This document shows positions 34,491 through 44,289 of a stretch of 64,000 nt of DNA, one piece after another (the stretch's first letter is position 1; the number at the start of each line of letters is the position of its first letter). The stretch is taken from NCBI GenBank assembly GCA_964019695.1, contig OZ026520.1, positions 33,584,620 through 33,648,619 on the forward strand. The letters are read 5' to 3'. The notes below the pieces were generated by a model. It was not told the origin of the DNA. It was given only the letters and a program-made list of their open reading frames with translations, and searched no databases. The position numbers and the translations under genes were made by a program. The DNA is from Loripinus fragilis (taxonomy: Eukaryota > Mollusca > Bivalvia > Lucinida > Lucinidae).

Positions 34491-34615
34491 GTGTCTTTTG
34501 ATATAAAGTTTACCAGGCTCGGCTTTGAGAACGCATGTTGAATCGCTCTGTAAGCCTCGCAATGTCAACAAGCATTCTCAAAGCCTTGCCTGGTAATCTT
34601 GATATCAAAAGACAC
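34491..34615. mobile_element. Hairpin MITE in intron 2
   Basis: GTGTCTTTTGATAT..TTTACCAGGCTCGGCTTTGAGAA pairs with TTCTCAAAGCCTTGCCTGGTAATCTTGATATCAAAAGACAC around CGCATGTTG..CAACAAGCA. Arms are about 52 bp. The end is 79 bp before exon 3. Confidence 0.75.
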
Positions 34616-34694
34616 TCTCGTAGTATTCACTATTTCCTGGTCATAAATAGTTGTTTGTTTTAGTTTAAGGTATATTTGAGTGTGTTCGTTTCAG

Positions 34695-34834
34695 GAATGC
34701 TTATCGCTGGGCTATATATGTAGGTATAGCCGTATTTATAATCCTGGTAGCTGTCTGTGCTGCAATTGTGCTGCTGTGTGTGAAAAAGAATAGAGGACAC
34801 CGCGGAGTTATCTCCCCTGGACCGCCAATGTACT
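34695..34834 (+). CDS. Shisa-like (STMC6) membrane protein, exon 3: membrane helix
   Basis: After GTTTCAG the exon continues frame 2 with L-N-A-Y-R-W-A-I-Y, then a ~23-residue helix (VGIAVFIILVAVCAAIVLLC) followed by V-K-K-N-R-G-H-R. The positive cluster after the helix places the C-terminus in the cytosol (type I). It ends PGPPMY plus one base before GTAAGT. The Cys near the cytosolic helix end could be lipidated (inference). Confidence 0.87.
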
Positions 34835-34904
34835 GTAAGTTTCCAATTAATTGTATAATGATTTAATGCATTTATTTGTTTCTAGTTTTAGCAATCTATA
34901 CACG

Positions 34905-34915
34905 CGTGGATGAGA

Positions 34916-34949
<34 letters not shown>

Positions 34950-34984
34950 TATAGACAGAGAGAGAGAGAGAGAGAAAGATAGAC

Positions 34985-35055
<71 letters not shown>

Positions 35056-35060
35056 AAAGA

Positions 35061-35093
<33 letters not shown>

Positions 35094-35095
35094 AT
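34905..35095 (+). repeat. (GA)n microsatellite
   Basis: About 190 bp of GAGAGA with rare ATAGACA and GAAAGA interruptions, in intron 3. The long Arg/Glu and Ser/Leu frames across it are artefacts. Confidence 0.97.
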
Positions 35096-35326
35096 GAGAG
35101 CAGTTTTCTTCAATTGTACTCGTTATTTTTGTGGCCTTTGGTCGAGTGTGCTCTAATGTTCCTTCCTCGCGATGTCATTGGCTGGTCTGTAATTTATATC
35201 GCACTCCCTTGTTCTACTAAATTGCTGTCTTGAAATAAAAATAAAAAATGCCGCCCAACAACCCTTAAACCGCAAATGGACTGGTCAAATTGATAATAGA
35301 GGGAAACTCCATTTGGCTTAAATGGG

Positions 35327-35573
35327 TTAACCCTAAAAGCGCCAAGAAAAAATGCATCTGAAAATGTCGTCTGCTGAAGTCATCTGCTGCAAATAATTGC
35401 CTAGCATTACTGACGAATTAAGTATAGGAGCAAACAGCGTGGACCAAAAACAGACTGCTCCTATAGGAGCAGTCTGATCTGGGTCTACACTGTTTGCCAT
35501 AGAGGCTTCTTAAACATTTCAGCAGACGAGAAAAGCAGACGACTTTTGTTGTGATTGGCGCATTAAGGGTTAA
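35327..35573 (+). mobile_element. MITE with TTAACCCT / AGGGTTAA ends
   Basis: TTAACCCTAAAAGCGCCAA at the left mirrors TTGGCGCATTAAGGGTTAA at the right. Subterminal GTCGTCTGCTGAA mirrors TTTCAGCAGACGA. The middle holds the hairpin 35430-35497. A reverse copy is at 53444-53688 and right-half fragments are in 48105-48580. It ends 16 bp before exon 4, so the acceptor's pyrimidine tract TTTCTTCTTCCAG directly abuts it. Confidence 0.82.
35430..35497. repeat. Hairpin GCAAACAG..CTGTTTGC, CAGACTGCTC type
   Basis: GCAAACAGCGTGGACC and AGACTGCTCCTAT pair with ATAGGAGCAGTCT and GGGTCTACACTGTTTGC. The left arm has ACCAAAAACAGACTG where others have ACCCAGATCAGACTG. Equivalent hairpins with the same outer arms lie at 10184, 22081, 24492, 48245, 53163, 53517, 54834 and 61994. 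Confidence 0.8.
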
Positions 35574-35589
35574 TGGTTTCTTCTTCCAG

Positions 35590-35852
35590 CTTCTACAGTG
35601 GCGTACTATCAGCCCCCATACCCATCTACTGCTCCTCCGCCATACCCAAGCCAGCCCCAGGGGCCATACATGACATCGTCCAGTCAATACGGAAGCCAGC
35701 CCCAGGGGCCATACATGGCATCGACTAGTCAACATGGACGACCTGCCATGAATCAACAGCATCTAGATAAGGGGACATTGGAACAAGCTGAGGGTTTGCA
35801 CGGACGTCCCCCGCCAGCATTCGGTCTTCCACCTAACCATCGAATAGTTTGA
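35590..35852 (+). CDS. Shisa-like (STMC6) membrane protein, exon 4: Pro/Tyr-rich tail
   Basis: Starting after TTCTTCCAG, the exon continues the frame with SSTVAYYQPPYPSTAPPPYPSQ. The PPPY is a class I WW-domain ligand, and YQPPYP is similar. Then come two tandem copies of a 16-residue unit S-Q-P-Q-G-P-Y-M-(T/A)-S-(S/T)-S-Q-(Y/H)-G. The tail ends FGLPPNHRIV and a TGA. The four exons total 555 bp, 184 residues plus stop, all phases agreeing. Shisa-like and WBP1/VOPP1 proteins use such tails to recruit WW-domain ubiquitin ligases and trafficking partners; that role here is inference. Confidence 0.88.
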
Positions 35853-35876
35853 TAACGCCTGTATGGGCATCCAATC

Positions 35877-36114
35877 TGAGCCACGACATGAGATTTCCAA
35901 CAATGTGGTATGTGCGACCATCAAAGCCTCAGATCAGCCTGCGCATATGCGCAGTCTGATCAGAGCTTTTGTTAGTCGCTTGAATATTCTATGACTGTTA
36001 TGCTACTGACTGAACACCATTTGGAGTTTCTAAGCTTAAAAGGAGGCTGCAAAGGCTCATCTGAGTCTACACTTGTCAAAATGCCATATTGTTGGAAATC
36101 TCATGTCGTGGCTC
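35877..36114 (+). mobile_element. MITE with TGAGCCACGACATGAG ends, copy 2
   Basis: TGAGCCACGACATGAGATTTCC mirrors GGAAATCTCATGTCGTGGCTCA. The hairpin GCGACCATCAAAGC..GCTTTTGTTAGTCGC is at 35914-35979. It begins 24 bp after the stop codon of the Shisa-like gene, so it is likely transcribed as part of its 3' UTR. About 85% identical to the copy at 25262-25495. Confidence 0.87.
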
Positions 36115-36257
36115 ATCTTACTGAGCAGCAACTGCAATGCATGTTAACAAAACGATTGCTTAACTAAGTCGGTAGACAAATGGTCAAAGACCTGTAATTA
36201 TAAAAAAGGCAGTGATTGGCTCAAATGGTGTTTGAGCTCAGCACAATATTTAAGTTG

Positions 36258-36380
36258 CAAAGTGTTTCGTGATTGGTCAAAAATAAGCATATGTTGTAAA
36301 GTGTTTCGTGATTGGTCAAAAATAAACATATGTTGTGAAGTGTTTCGTGATTGGTCAATAATAAACATATGGGAAAGAAA
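36258..36380 (+). repeat. Three tandem 41-bp units with AATAAA
   Basis: AAGTGTTTCGTGATTGGTCA-AAATAA-CATATG repeats from about 36257, 36298 and 36339. Units 2 and 3 each carry AATAAA (36321-36326 and 36360-36365). These are candidate polyadenylation signals for the Shisa-like gene, about 470-510 bp beyond its stop codon. Confidence 0.7.
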
Positions 36381-36484
36381 CCATATCTATTATAAAGCCT
36401 TCAATGTTTACTGTCGTGAGTTGGCTCCTGGTACTGTTAGTTTAACAGGTGACAGGGCCCAGGGCGACGAAAGTAAACATTGAG

Positions 36485-37765
36485 CTTAGTATAGACGGTT
36501 ATATATTTGCTGCACTTTTTGAAACAAAATCTCACTGCTTTTGTTGGTTTAGTTAACTGGTGTGGCTTAAAAAAAGGGACCTTGCATTTTGATATTTGTT
36601 TTTCAATGAAATTTTCCTCCCATGCAGGGTATACACCTTCAGGGGCCAAAAAGTGGTAAAACATGGTGTACATAGGGGTATCTCATGCTTTGTTTAATGA
36701 TTGAACTAGGTCCTATCTGTATTTCTATGGCAGTGTCATTGTGATTTAAGAGTTTCGAGTATCACAGCTTACTTAAAAGCTATAATGGAGGTCTATGGAA
36801 AAATATTTGCAGGTCTCGGCCAATATGCTATGACCATCAAATCCAACACTGATCCCGTTTATAATCCTTTGTATGTTTTCTTATCCACCAGTTTTAACAA
36901 TTGTTTTGGTCACTCTATACCCACAACATATGTTTTAGGTGAGAAATGAAAATAGTATAGGATTTAAACATGGATTTTTATGTATTAGCGTTCACCAGGT
37001 CCTGAGGGAGATGTTAAAAACCGAGGGTGATGCCCGAGGTTTTTTACCTCTCCAAAGGGACCTGGAATACTTTAATGTATTGTAAATCTGTGCGAAAAAA
37101 TATGGGACTCAGAGTATCCGTCTTATGTTTTGTTGTGAGGTAAGGAAATCCCACCCGAGGACCAGAATAAATCGTCAGAAACGAGGTTCTGTCGAGTTTC
37201 TGGCGAAATTATTACTCATCCTTAAACCAATAACTATCATTTTTGACAATATTTTTCCTACTTAGTCTGTCTTGTTTTTTTTCTTGTTTTTTTTGGCCGT
37301 TCGTTTTTAAGGTACCCGCATGTTTCACTATGGGATGACATTACTTTGCATTATAGATATGCTGCACTGCATTCTTCCCTTGATTTTTCCTAAGAGAAGA
37401 TCTTCAGTTACCTTTTGAGTACCTTTCACACACTTATACTGTCCCTTTTTCTTTCCAAAAATTTTAAGTATTTTCCCTGAAACTTTTAAATAGACAGCGC
37501 TAATGTTATATGTCAAATGTATTCGATGCAACATAAATCTTCTATGTCTATGTCTAATCTGGTCCGTTTTTCCACAGAAATTTGTAAAAGGTTCTGTCCA
37601 GTATTTTATCAGTTCTCCTGGCGGATTTGGAAGTGCAAATGGACATTTATCGATAAAACCTTAGACTGTTTCAATTTTAGCGCTCCTTTAAAATGGATTA
37701 GATTATTTTAGAAAAGGGTTGAAATCTTGAATACTTCAATATGGTTACATGTCATGTTACTTTTG
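36485..37765. other. No gene seen
   Basis: Short frames only. No domain, splice pattern or repeat boundary recognised between the Shisa-like gene and the inverted repeat at 37768. Confidence 0.35.
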
Positions 37766-37767
37766 AT

Positions 37768-38315
37768 TTCAGGCAAGGGGGTCCAATGCCAACAATTTTT
37801 GTCATTTTAACATTCAATTTAATGAGCAGGATAAATAAAACACCTGAAAGTTTTAAAACAACAGAAATCTTTATTTTTCAGGTTTTGTTTGGTTTTTATG
37901 AGCAGCTGATTTCATGCTCAGCTGAGTTGACCTTTAAAGTTTTATACATGTAACCTCGAGGTCAGTTGTCAGTGATAATAATAATTGAACCACGGCAGGA
38001 CAAAACATACAGTATGGGCCTCGTCGCAAGAAAGCCTGTCTTCCCTGTGGCCCTATTATGGTTTTACAACAATCGAAAAACTCGGAGCAGCCTGGGCATC
38101 AGCCAAAAAGTAAGTGAGGTTACATGTATAAAACTTTTTTTAAAGGTCAACTCTGCTGAACATGAAGTTTCAACTGCTCATAAAAACAAAAAAATACAAC
38201 AACTGAAAAATAAAGATTTCTGTCGCTTTAAAACACTCAGGTGTTGTATTTTATCCTGCTCATAATGTTAAAATGACAACAATTGTTGGCGTTTCCCCTT
38301 GCCTGAAATATCCAA
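37768..38315. mobile_element. Inverted repeat, ~195-bp arms
   Basis: 37768-37962 is the reverse complement of 38117-38315 at about 85%. Shared blocks include TCAGGCAAGGGG, CATTTTAACATT, GATTTC / GAAATCTTTATTTTTCAG, TTTTTATGAGCAG and ACTTTAAAGTTTTATACATGTAACCTC. The 155-bp centre has no recognised content. Confidence 0.75.
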
Positions 38316-38749
38316 GTGTGACCAGTCTTCACTTTTCACATGAAGAAAGTTTGTGCCCTTAGCTACACATTGAGCTCACAGTGTAGACCCTGATCAGACT
38401 GGTTGGTGTTTGTTATGTCGCGGCTCATATGATTCTCCGTAACACCTACATGTAGTAATGATAATGACAGAAACAGAGCTGAACTGATAATATATACATG
38501 TAATACTATGAACAATAACACGGTTTCCCCCCCTAAACTCAACAACTATTCATAAACAAAGAATGGTATTATAATTGTAAGCACTGTTCCAAATGAATAT
38601 ATGATAGAACATCTTTTTATTTGCTAAGTCAGCATTAATCAGTTAAATGTTCACCTTCATGTTCTTTCGTAATGTCTGTCCAATTATACATGAGATCAGT
38701 TTCTGTTAAATAATGCCCTGTTTCTCTGAATGTTTGTTCCACAAATAGT

Positions 38750-38925
38750 AAGTGAGTATGATCAGGTAATACCACAATCACAAACTGCAGACAAATCCGT
38801 GGCACCTTGAGGAAGAGCCACACAGCAATTACGAGACACCAGGAAGAAAAAAAGCAAAGCAACCAGTTCCCTATTAAGATGATTGCAAAACTAGAATGGA
38901 CACAAAGTAACGCATCCGAAGAAAG
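38750..38925. repeat. Dispersed repeat, copy 3
   Basis: Third copy of the block at 500-690. It has GTGGCACCTTGAGGAAGAGC, GACACCAGGAAGAAAAAAAGCAAAGCAACCAG and AACTAGAATGGACACAAAGTAA. Confidence 0.55.
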
Positions 38926-39506
38926 CCCACTAGTCACTACTGTAGTATAGCCCTTCAAACGGGGAAAAGATAGCTGGTTGTTTTGCTGAGTGTGTCTTTC
39001 TGGTGTCTCGTGATTGCTGTGTGGCTGATCAACAAGTCGGTATTGCTACTTTTCAGAAAGTGATCGCTGAATGACATTTGAAACTTATCAAAATAAAAAG
39101 TGTTTCATGTATCATTATGTAGATCACAAAGAAATCACTCCACCGAACAAATATTCAAATAACATGATAAAATATCAATACTTACTAAGGAATACTTATA
39201 TGTTAAAGCGATTGTCATTTTGGAAAGTAAAGGTTCTGACGAATGTCGCCTGCATCTACGCTGATCGCATATACGAAAAGTATCAAAATCGCATATACTG
39301 GTCAACGATAAATGTTCTAATATTTTGAACGCTAAATGCTAACCAAAATGGCTTAGACAAACAGCACAGGACCAGATCGGACTGCACTTGAAAGGGTATT
39401 CCCCGTTTGCTATTCGGACCAGCATTTTGTCAATAACAGCCCTGATGACCAACAGTTTGTTTAACAATCGAAAGCGTAATTTAAAAGTGTTCGAAATTTT
39501 ACCATA

Positions 39507-40379
39507 TTAATCCAAATAATCTGCACCAAACACTCGTTTATAGATGTATAAACGTAAACGGAAGATCCCAAACAGAATTAGCTGTAAAAGTGGGATTCCA
39601 ACAACAGCAAGCAATCCCATAAATATTCCAGTTCTTCCTGGCTGGTTCCAGTCTAACACGTCTGGATAAAGGACATTGTTTGCCTTATCTTGGGACCAGT
39701 AGATCACGCTGAAAACGAGGTAACAAAGACCGTAGATCAACGGGTATATTATATGCAGCAGACGAACAGGACGCGCCACAATGATAATATCAATGATAAT
39801 CTGTAGGCTGTTAAAAGCGTGCATATCCAGATCATGTATAAATCCATCTGATACACCAATAGATGGAAATAATGCAGTGAAATAAACCAAGGTCACCACG
39901 ATACCAAACACGTACAGAACGCTTGCAAGGAGCCATGTCAATTTCATATGCCAACAAGTAAACACTTCTGTAGGTTCCACTAATATCTCCATTGAATTTC
40001 TATCCACTGATTGTCTTTGAGTCAAATTGTTTGAAACCTCGGCAACACTTCCGTATGTAATTTTCTCGCCTGCTTCGATATACCCGACATTATGCTCGGA
40101 TACGACCGCCCTTTTCTCATTGGATATCCCATTCTTTGCCAAGGCGGCGCTGTCAGATCTACTTCCGGTTTGTCTGCCAAAGGTTAGTTGACAGATTACA
40201 GTGCTAAAAAGGGAGCTCAGCTGGTAAAGACAGAGAAGTATATAAGTCCAGATAGTTAGATAGGCGACAAAACTTCCACTTATGTTAGATGTCGAGGCTA
40301 CTATTGCTATAAAGCAGCCGACACTGTAGCAGGCCACAATAGCTCTGTAAATGATATAGGCCGCAGGATGCCATCGCCA
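39507..40379 (-). CDS. Rolling stone-like multi-pass membrane protein, last exon
   Basis: The exon encodes 290 residues and a stop, entering in phase 0 after CTATTTTTAG with W-R-W-H-P-A-A-Y-I-I-Y-R. That W..P...YR entry is typical of rolling stone (rost) and related FAR-17a/AIG1-like proteins. About six hydrophobic helices follow. A ~65-residue polar loop after the second (from GRQTGSRSD to EPTEVF) is unusually long. Family landmarks are YLTIW (Thr at exon residue 42), D-L-D-M-H-A-F-N, ARPVRLLHIIYP, and LYPDVLDWNQPG. In the AIG1/ADTRP lipid hydrolases a Thr and a His at such positions are catalytic; whether that holds here is inference. Drosophila rost acts in myoblast fusion. The C-terminus ends VFGADYLD. 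Upstream exon(s) were not identified, so the true start is missing. Confidence 0.82.
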   Translation of the reverse strand, partial: WRWHPAAYIIYRAIVACYSVGCFIAIVASTSNISGSFVAYLTIWTYILLCLYQLSSLFSTVICQLTFGRQTGSRSDSAALAKNGISNEKRAVVSEHNVGYIEAGEKITYGSVAEVSNNLTQRQSVDRNSMEILVEPTEVFTCWHMKLTWLLASVLYVFGIVVTLVYFTALFPSIGVSDGFIHDLDMHAFNSLQIIIDIIIVARPVRLLHIIYPLIYGLCYLVFSVIYWSQDKANNVLYPDVLDWNQPGRTGIFMGLLAVVGIPLLQLILFGIFRLRLYIYKRVFGADYLD

Positions 40380-40419
40380 CTAAAAATAGAGATAGCAACA
40401 TATTAATATAAATTGAGCT

Positions 40420-40643
40420 GGTACTGTAAATTAAGAAATTTTTGCGAGGTTTTTATATTCGCGAAACTTTGCATATGCGAAGTTTAGTGAATATAAAGCC
40501 ATCACGAAATGGCGAAATAACTCCGTAGTTTACTGATATAGGTAAATCGAGCCTTAGTTGCGAATTTTTAACGTCGCGAATATGTCTTTTAACGCTACTC
40601 GCGAAAATCAAATTCTAGCGAAAATTTCCGAGTTTACAGTACC
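40420..40643. mobile_element. MITE with GGTACTGTAAA / TTTACAGTACC ends
   Basis: 224 bp with 11-bp perfect terminal inverted repeats and several TTCGCGAA-like internal motifs. It lies only about 40 bp upstream of the acceptor of the rolling stone-like exon (minus strand), so it fills the area where a branch point would be expected. Confidence 0.7.
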
Positions 40644-41628
40644 TTACAAAAGCAACATAATGGTCTGGCGGTCCAGCAAAGACTCGGGTCAGACAGTCTC
40701 ATTAGAGGCTTAGCTGTCTACACGAATAAACCACGAATCATTGCCTACCAGTTGAGCGTTCAGGAAAGATTCTTATCTAACTAATTTATATCAAAATATC
40801 AAGCAGATGCATGTAAATATGTTCAAGGATTGGGACCCGGTAAGAATCATGCGCGGATCCAGTATGTTGTGTTAGAGGGGTCCAACTCTGCCAACGTTTT
40901 TTGGTTTTTGTTTAAGTTGATGAGGGGATAAAATACCACTAAACGTGGGCAATCCTCGACCTACCAGCGAAACGGCGTTTCACCGGCGGGCCGATAATGG
41001 CCAAACATTGAATGCTGCCTTAGTAGCTTTGTGGGTTTTCAGGGGATCCGGACCAGTATTGCTACTGAGGAACCCTTAAACTTCGCGATTTACATGGGCG
41101 GTCCGTACTCTTTCTCGATCCGAGCATGGAAATTAGATCAGTGTGCGACATATACTAGATAGGCCCCTTCGCGGGATAACCTGTCTTTATAGATTAGGGC
41201 TAGGTAAGGCTCAAACCAGTTTACTTAACAATAGAGACTTAGTCTAGCTAGAATAATGAAATACTTTTTTTGTAGGTTTGGCAATATTAACTGTTATTCT
41301 TGATAGAGAGCGAATAACAAAGGCGATAACCATTCGGCGCGGATACGCATGTGGTTCTGAACTTCTGTTATTGGCATGCAAACAAATCAGTTTTTCTCGA
41401 GATGAGGCCCGCATAGTTTCAAAAGGCTTAGTGATGTTTTTAATCAACGAGTAATAACCTAAGTCATGGAACATACAAGCCAGCGTATCAGATTATGCTA
41501 CATTGTCAAGAAGTGATGGCGCAAACGAGTCTGGCTCGCATACAAAAAGTACTTAAGGATGAAGATAAAGGGATACAAAACATAGACCGCTAGCGCCGCT
41601 GGATAGGTCAGCATGTGAGTTATGTAAT
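40644..41628. other. No gene seen
   Basis: Presumed intron of the rolling stone-like gene. GCGCGGATCC at 40852 and GGGGATCCGGACC at 41042 resemble the ends of the repeat at 46888-47181, suggesting a decayed relative. Confidence 0.4.
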
Positions 41629-41724
41629 AGTTATACCATGGGTTGTCCGCCTGTACGTGGAGATAATCCACGAGCTTTAGCGAGTGGATTATCTTACGTA
41701 CAGGTGGACAAACATGGTATAACT
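41629..41724. repeat. Inverted repeat, ~42-bp arms
   Basis: AGTTATACCATGGGTTGTCC, GCCTGTACGT and GATAATCCAC pair with GTGGATTATC, ACGTACAGGT and GGACAAACATGGTATAACT around GAGCTTTAGCGA. There are few mismatches. Confidence 0.8.
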
Positions 41725-41959
41725 GTTTTATACTACCCACATCAGCGTAAACCTTGCACATCACGAGTTATTTCATGCTAAAGTTGGTAAGGGTGGTGGT
41801 ATAAAGGAGGCCTTTGCGCAAATGCAGTAATTACCAAAATCTCTTACCTGGCATATATAGACAATCAAGAAGGAGTGACCCTAGAATGGTGTGTATAGTC
41901 AATCTGCTTCCGAGAAGAAGAATAACAACGCGCTAATGGACAAGCATCCTCCTTGGTTA

Positions 41960-42006
41960 CCCATTACGTTACTCTTCATTCATCGTGAATGAAGAATAAC
42001 GTTATA
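41960..42006. repeat. Short hairpin
   Basis: ATTACGTTACTCTTCATTCA pairs with TGAATGAAGAATAACGTTAT around TCG. Two mismatches. Confidence 0.65.
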
Positions 42007-42393
42007 ATCACACCTGGGTTGCCGAAAAGGATAGTCAGGCTAGTTGGTGTCTTTGCTGTTCGCATATAACAAAATCAGGTTTTCACCCGTCGTGGTCCGG
42101 TTTATATCGGACATTGGAACGAAATTTGGCACTTGACCATGTCCGATAGCCCTCAATGGTGGTTTATTTGTTTTAAGGTATTCGCTGTTTAATTTATGAT
42201 ATGTCATTCATAAACTTAAAGTGGGACAATTTTGATAAGCTGTCCCGAATAAGGTCACCAAAGAAAGAGGGCCAACAATAAATTTAAGATAACCTTATTT
42301 CAAGCTTCGCATTCAGATATTTGATTTGAAGTAAAACGTCGACCATTTATATGTATTCAGACTTGCTTGATTTAGATTCACATCAATTCTTTT

Positions 42394-44042
42394 ACACGGC
42401 CTCCAATCTCGGCCTCCTTCTCCAAAAAGAGCAGAGCGTAAAGTGAGGCGAAGGCCCTTCCGGGAAGCAGGCAGTGGGCAAAACAATGGAACACGGTAAG
42501 TTGTGTTGACACATTTTCAATCATAAGTAAATTTTCAGCGCAAAACTCGATAATATAAGAATGCTATGCTTCGGGCAATTGTTCAAGCTATCCGTAGAGC
42601 ATACTGTTTGCACATTTGAACTTAGTTTGTGAACGTGAGAGTTTTTCTCCCGTTGCACAGTTGTCCAAGAAACGGTGGTTCCCGCATGGTTTTGCCTTCT
42701 AACCAAACGTATAGTAGCGTTTGGACCCTTATTCATACTACCGAGGCCCCTCCACACCCATGTTGTCCCAAATGCAATTTTTCGAGATATTTCAATGATA
42801 ATTGAGTGATTTAGAGCCAAATTTCTTTAGGAGCAGGAGGCGAAGGGCAGGAGAAGCAGGCTGGGAGAGGAGAAGCAGGCGGCGATGAAATCAAAATTTG
42901 CATAAATAGATAGTCCAAATTGACAGACTCTTACTTAAATCAACATAATTATTAAATATTTAAACACATCTTTTTACCGATGGGGGCCTATAAACCCATT
43001 CTTGCCGACTCTTGACGTTTATATAAAAACATCATTTGGTTTGTCACTTACTTATCTCATTTTTATAAACCCATTTTGTCCTGGTGACGCATTCAGTCTT
43101 CTTTGAGATTTTCGCTATCAAAAAACGTTGACAGCTGTATGTTTTTTTTTTCCGCAAATAAATGTTTATAAGATATACAAAATGTCTTCCGAATATTCAT
43201 TTATAAATGAGTTATTCTCAATAATGTTTACCAACTATTACGTCCCTACAAAGTTGCGTTAAATGTTTGCCCTGTTGGCTGCTTTATCGATCGCATGATT
43301 AAGATGCGGCTTAAAATATTTGTGTGTGTATGTGTAACTCTTACCCGGACGACAGTGGCGCACTTCGAATCGAACTATAGTTCGTACTATAGTGGCTAAA
43401 GTTTGATTCGAACATCGAAATTGTATAGGCCGATTTGGTTATGGGCCGAAATTGACATGGGCCGAAATTGTTATGGGCCGAAATGTCCAGCGACCGATTG
43501 GATAAGTATATTATTAAAAATAAGCAAAATCAATGCAAATTTTGATTTCATCGCCGCCTGCTTCTCCTCTCCCAGCCTGCTTCTCCTGCCCTTCGCCTCC
43601 TGCTCCTAAAGAAATTTGGCTCTAAATCACTCAATTATCATTGAAATATCTCGAAAAATTGCATTTGGGACAACATGGGTGTGGAGGGGCCTCGGTAGTA
43701 TGAATAAGGGTCCAAACGCTACTATACGTTTGGTTAGAAGGCAAAACCATGCGGGAACCACCGTTTCTTGGACAACTGTGCAACGGGAGAAAAACTCTCA
43801 CGTTTACAAACTAAGTTCAAATGTGCAAACAGTATGCTCTACGGATAGCTTGAACAATTGCCCGAAGCATAGCATTCTTAGATTTTCGAGTTTTGCGCTG
43901 AAAATTTACTTATTATTGAAAATGTGTCAACACAACTTACCGTGTTCCATTGTTTTGCCCACTGCCTGCTTCCCGGAAGGGCCTTCGCCTCACTTTACGC
44001 TCTGCTCTTTTTGGAGAAGGAGGCCGAGATTGGAGGCCGTGT
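42394..44042. mobile_element. Long inverted repeat: two 510-bp arms, 629-bp spacer
   Basis: 42394-42903 and 43533-44042 are reverse complements with equal length and only about four or five differences seen (99%). The arms start ACACGGCCTCCAATCTCGGCC and end TCAAAATTTGCAT. Both carry the same MALNHSIIIEISRK.. frame in opposite directions, which is a consequence of the duplication, not evidence for a gene. The arm ends have GCGAAGG-GCAGG and GGGAGAGGAGAAGCAGG purine tracts. A transcript through it would fold into a 510-bp duplex. Confidence 0.92.
43424..43490 (+). repeat. Short minisatellite of GGGCCGAAATTG
   Basis: Four 15-16-bp units GGCCGATTTGGTTAT, GGGCCGAAATTGACAT, GGGCCGAAATTGTTAT and GGGCCGAAATGTCC lie in the spacer of the long inverted repeat. 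Confidence 0.75.
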
Positions 44043-44170
44043 TTTACGACCGATTAAAAGTGCATATCTATTTGAAACGTGGCTGTAATTTACATTAGGC
44101 GCTATTTGCGATATAAACGAAAATCACCAAAATAAAATAACTTTCGAAATTAATATCACAATATAGGGGC

Positions 44171-44289
44171 CAAACATGTTTCACTATGCATTAACATCTG
44201 CTGGACCCCGATGGTGGTGTTATTTCAGGCTGGGGTTTTAACGACATTCGAGGGGTCTAGCAGATGTTAGTGTAGAAAACCATGTTTGA
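44171..44289. mobile_element. Hairpin, ~45-bp arms
   Basis: CCAAACATGTTTCACTATGCATTAACATCTGCTGGACCCCG pairs imperfectly with CGAGGGGTCTAGCAGATGTTAGTGTAGAAAACCATGTTTG. No coding. Confidence 0.7.

Noticed and set aside
34847..35113. Long Arg/Glu-rich and Ser/Leu-rich open frames on both strands
   Set aside because: They are translations of a (GA)n microsatellite in an intron, not proteins.
35598..35852. Stand-alone 84-residue gene
   Set aside because: It is the last exon of the Shisa-like gene. The apparent start is an alternative codon inside the exon, and frame and acceptor fit the upstream exons.
36232..36483. Protein with repeated K-V-F-R-D-W-S-K-I
   Set aside because: It is a translation of three 41-bp tandem DNA units, probably in the 3' UTR, and lacks other support.
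41848..41900. Upstream exon of the rolling stone-like gene ending at a CCAG^GTAAGAG donor (minus strand)
   Set aside because: The donor is strong, but the in-frame peptide before it is only about 11 residues after a stop and does not match the family N-terminus.
42521..44098. Two nearly identical proteins starting MALNHSIII on opposite strands
   Set aside because: They arise from the 510-bp inverted repeat. No domain, no splice support, and the frame runs out of the arm into unrelated sequence on one side.
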